From contig JBDZVX010000113.1 in assembly GCA_040255925.1 (NCBI GenBank), positions 1-7,776 on the forward strand: 7,776 nucleotides of DNA, read 5' to 3'. The notes under the pieces are model-generated. The model searched no databases. It saw nothing but the letters and a program-made list of their open reading frames with translations, and was not told where the DNA came from. The stretch comes from Nitrolancea sp040255925. GTDB lineage: Bacteria > Chloroflexota > Chloroflexia > Thermomicrobiales > Thermomicrobiaceae. Positions 5,825 through 7,776 of this stretch are shown one piece after another. How positions within the stretch are numbered: the stretch's first letter is position 1; each line of letters starts with the position of its first letter. The position numbers were made by a program, and so were the translations under genes.

Positions 5825-7105
5825 TCATTCTCCAAGTCGAAAAGCGATATTATCACCTCTCGAAGCATAGGCCCGGTCAATCGGGGAGTCTTCGAAGATG
5901 TCCCTCTGATTGGGATTAATTTTCTCCTCGCACATCAGTCGTTGCTCGGCGGCAGCTTGGGTTTCCATTTGCCCATTGCTGAGGATGTGGGCGATATCGA
6001 ACCCGAAGTCTCGCAGGTGCCGGCACACTAGGATCGTTCGGTGGCATGTCAGAGGATCGCCTTCGGCACACATGAGCGCGATCCGGTACTTCGCGGTTCC
6101 ATTCATAACTCGCTGGATGCCGTCCCGGAAGGCTACGCATTCGGCAATGCGTTCGTATCTTGCTTGCCCATTTACGTAGGTTTCCTGCTCATCACGGCGT
6201 GCACCGAGTTCCCGTCCGAGGAACACGTACTGGATACCAGCATCACGGAGTGCGTGGCGGAGACGCTTCTGCGAGAAATGCGGGAATCGCCCGCTATATG
6301 GCTTCGATCGGACGTCTGCGATCACGTCGATGTTATACCATTTCAGCAGTTCGATGAATGACTCGATCGGCAACGAAGAATGGCCGATCGTGAATAGTGA
6401 ACGGCTTGCCATCGGCTGAATCAGCGACGCAACGAGCTTGTAGTGGTACCCCTGAAATGGCACCGCGAGACTGACGCATGCGATGGCGTTCTTAAGCGGT
6501 ACCTCGAGTCGTCCGACCATTCGCGCTTCGAATTCTTGATTGAACAACGGATCGGTGATCTTGAACGCGTAGTCGACACCATTATAAGTGAAGTGCAGAC
6601 GATACCCGCTTCGCGGATCCCGTTTGACATTACCTTCATCAAGGTGAAGAAGGTACAGGGACTGCCTCGGCGGATGGGCAGCAAGGTGCTTCTCGGATAT
6701 TCGATCGGTCCGGCCATGCGGTTCGAGCCACAAATCCTGAGGGCTCTCAACGAGGTTGGAAATCTGCGCGACATCCAACGAGTCGATTCGAGACCACGGG
6801 TTGTTCATCCCTACTAGCCAATTCTCTGGTTGAGTCGGGTCAACTTGCTTCTTGAGGCAAGGCACATCGACGATATCGAGCACGTTTGCTAGTGTGCCGT
6901 CGTGAAGTAGATAGTGTCCCTCGTAGAGTTCTCCCTCTCCGAGATCGCTTACTGGCCGAATCCAGTCCCCCGCGTCAAGACCGCCATCAGGCCGAACTGA
7001 CACGACACGACCGGCAATGCATCGCCCTGGATGATGTTTGAACGAGTTTGCAAGGATCACGATACGTTTCACGGCCGATGGTCTTTGGTCCCCCCTGATG
7101 CCCAT
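5825..7105 (-). CDS. DuOB (dual OB) - DUF488 fusion protein
   Basis: This 426-residue protein has two parts. Residues 13-230 match the dual OB (DuOB) domain by style: VKRIVILANSFKHHPGRCIAG at 12-32, DWIRPVS at 47-53, and a later LHFTYNGVDYAFKITDP (170-186). OB folds generally bind nucleic acid or nucleotides. Residues 236-390 are a full DUF488 domain: LFTIGHSSLPIESF (237-250), DVRSKPYSGRFPHF (264-277), GIQYVFLGRELGARR (290-304), CAEGDPLTCHR (346-356) and IAHILSNG (371-378), all the conserved residues of the family. The ATG at 7105 has AAGGGG 10 nt upstream; a GTG at 7072 would start right at the conserved domain but has no well-spaced ribosome site. It is the first intact gene of the island operon, followed by another DUF488 gene and a dead DUF1156 methyltransferase. 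Its molecular activity is unknown to me. Confidence 0.8.
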   Translation of the reverse strand: MGIRGDQRPSAVKRIVILANSFKHHPGRCIAGRVVSVRPDGGLDAGDWIRPVSDLGEGELYEGHYLLHDGTLANVLDIVDVPCLKKQVDPTQPENWLVGMNNPWSRIDSLDVAQISNLVESPQDLWLEPHGRTDRISEKHLAAHPPRQSLYLLHLDEGNVKRDPRSGYRLHFTYNGVDYAFKITDPLFNQEFEARMVGRLEVPLKNAIACVSLAVPFQGYHYKLVASLIQPMASRSLFTIGHSSLPIESFIELLKWYNIDVIADVRSKPYSGRFPHFSQKRLRHALRDAGIQYVFLGRELGARRDEQETYVNGQARYERIAECVAFRDGIQRVMNGTAKYRIALMCAEGDPLTCHRTILVCRHLRDFGFDIAHILSNGQMETQAAAEQRLMCEEKINPNQRDIFEDSPIDRAYASRGDNIAFRLGE

Positions 7106-7122
7106 GTTCTTCGTTCCCCTTT

Positions 7123-7350
7123 TTAGCGAAACATGGGAGACGCCTTCCCGGAATTCACCACCGTGTCGTTCGATTCAAGATCGGCGATCCTATTCAGGCT
7201 CGGAGTCTCACAAACACAAAATTGTGACAGCTTGCTCGAAAGTGACTCAAGATACTGATCGACGCTGGATCGTATCGACGTCGCGAGCGAGGACTCCTTG
7301 CTGATCGCTTCGAGCGGCAGAGCGACTCCGATGAGCTTTTTCTTATGCAC
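7123..7350 (-). pseudogene. Truncated N-terminus of a second DUF1156 methyltransferase
   Basis: A GTG at 7348-7350, preceded at 6 nt by a strong ribosome site (GGGAGGGG, 7357-7364), starts a 75-codon frame. Its first residues, HKKKLIGVALPLEAISKES followed by SLATSIR, are the typical start of DUF1156 methyltransferases. After about residue 27 the similarity stops: the expected HGHPSTLHLWWARRP is absent, and the rest of the frame, to the stop at 7123, resembles nothing I know. This start is clearly similar to that of the decayed gene at 5341 but not identical, so it is a separate paralogue cut off soon after its start. The stop lies 17 nt before the DuOB-DUF488 start, so it could still be translated as a leader peptide of that operon. 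That function is speculative. Confidence 0.65.
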
Positions 7351-7442
7351 CCGCTTCCCCTCCCACTTGCCCCGAATCGCGCGATGGTTCCGGAATACAC
7401 AGCCTCAAACGTCTACGCACACAATTTCGGCCCATTGTCCGT

Positions 7443-7528
7443 GCCTCACGCCTCCCCTCTCCCCTGGTGTGTCGCCAATCCTCCCGCCGCCAACGTGTTG
7501 TGGGAGAGGGGCCGGGGGTGAGGGCCGT
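7443..7528 (+). repeat. G-rich palindromic repeat, copy 2 (right edge of island)
   Basis: CCCCTCTCCC (7454-7463) and GGGAGAGGGG (7502-7511) form a 10-bp stem with a 38-nt loop, and imperfect pairing continues outward (GCCTCACG at 7443-7450 against the GTGAGGGC around 7518-7525). The block 7502-7528 repeats 4827-4853 in the same orientation, 25 of 27 bases identical. It lies just beyond the stop of the menG/ubiE gene, so both copies sit at 3' ends of core genes. The stretch 7365-7442 between this repeat and the ribosome site of the remnant shows no gene. Confidence 0.7.
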
Positions 7529-7550
7529 AGAGGTGAGGGTCGTTCCCGCC

Positions 7551-7776
7551 TTATCCCGCCGCTGGTTTCACGCCGGCATGCAGCGCGACGGTGCCCATCG
7601 TCAGCAGCTTGAAGCGCACCTGTTCCAGCCCGGCGCGCCGCATCATCCAGCCAAGCTTATGGGCGTCCGGGAAGGCGCTGACCGATCGGGGCAAGTAGCT
7701 GTAGGCCTCCCGGTCGCCGCTGATCAGTCCGCCGATGAACGGGACGATCCGGTCGAAGTAGACGCCGAAGACCGTC
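7551..7776 (-). CDS. menG: Demethylmenaquinone methyltransferase MenG/UbiE, C-terminal part
   Basis: The window holds the last 75 codons of this gene, which continues past the right edge; the stop TAA is at 7551-7553. The visible part carries the conserved C-terminal features of UbiE/MenG enzymes: YFDRIVPFIGGLISGDREAY, then SYLPRSVSAFPDAHKL, WMMRRAGLEQVRFKLLTMG and VALHAGVKP at the very end. The enzyme uses S-adenosylmethionine to methylate the quinone ring in the last step of menaquinone synthesis (and the C-methylation of ubiquinone in organisms that make it). A Chloroflexota-type host would use it for menaquinone. The SAM-binding motifs are outside the window. No T-rich terminator follows the stop; the G-rich palindrome copy 2 begins about 20 nt downstream. 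Confidence 0.9.
   Translation of the reverse strand, partial: TVFGVYFDRIVPFIGGLISGDREAYSYLPRSVSAFPDAHKLGWMMRRAGLEQVRFKLLTMGTVALHAGVKPAAG

Noticed and set aside
5289..7350. The two DUF1156 starts as target-site duplications of a transposon
   Set aside because: They are about 50 bp long, only roughly three quarters identical and encode the same protein motif in frame; diverged paralogous genes explain them better, and no transposase is present.

Overview
The window looks like a chromosome segment of a high-GC bacterium, most likely a Chloroflexota member of the Thermomicrobia/Sphaerobacter type. The pointers are GC-rich codon use in the core genes, a menaquinone-pathway methyltransferase, a Rv0121-type F420-linked PPOX protein, and G-rich palindromes of the GGGAGAGGGG...GGGGGTGAGGG kind. 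The lineage is inferred from style only; no marker gene proves it.

Layout from left to right. (1) A small three-helix membrane protein (78-365, +) ends in a hairpin-rich intergenic region that includes a good intrinsic terminator. (2) A minus-strand operon reads from about 2779 down to 482: an ECF sigma factor, a membrane protein overlapping it by ATGA (cytoplasmic N-terminus, one TM helix, three PepSY-like repeats outside; a probable non-zinc anti-sigma or sensor), and a PPOX-fold flavin/F420 protein. (3) Divergent from this operon lies a complete M3-family oligoendopeptidase F (2982-4793, +). Its leader contains an ECF-like promoter match, GGAAAC-N16-CGTA. (4) From about 4811 to 7528 comes an accessory island, visibly less GC-rich in its genes and bracketed by two directly oriented copies of a 27-bp G-rich repeat. 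(5) The window ends in the C-terminal 75 codons of a MenG/UbiE methyltransferase (7551 to the edge, -).

The island is the most unusual part. Read on the minus strand it has: a truncated DUF1156-type DNA methyltransferase start with a good ribosome binding site (from 7350); a DuOB (dual OB)-DUF488 fusion protein (7105-5825); a stand-alone DUF488 protein starting 4 nt later (5820-5383); and, about 40 nt further on, a second, heavily decayed DUF1156 methyltransferase (5341-4854). The decayed gene has stop codons, frameshifts and an internal deletion that removed the catalytic core. DUF1156 methyltransferases are known from anti-phage gene neighbourhoods, so this appears to be the remains of a defence locus in which the methyltransferase died while the two DUF488 proteins stayed open and apparently intact. 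What the DUF488 pair does is not known to me.

No tRNA, rRNA, CRISPR array or transposase gene was seen.
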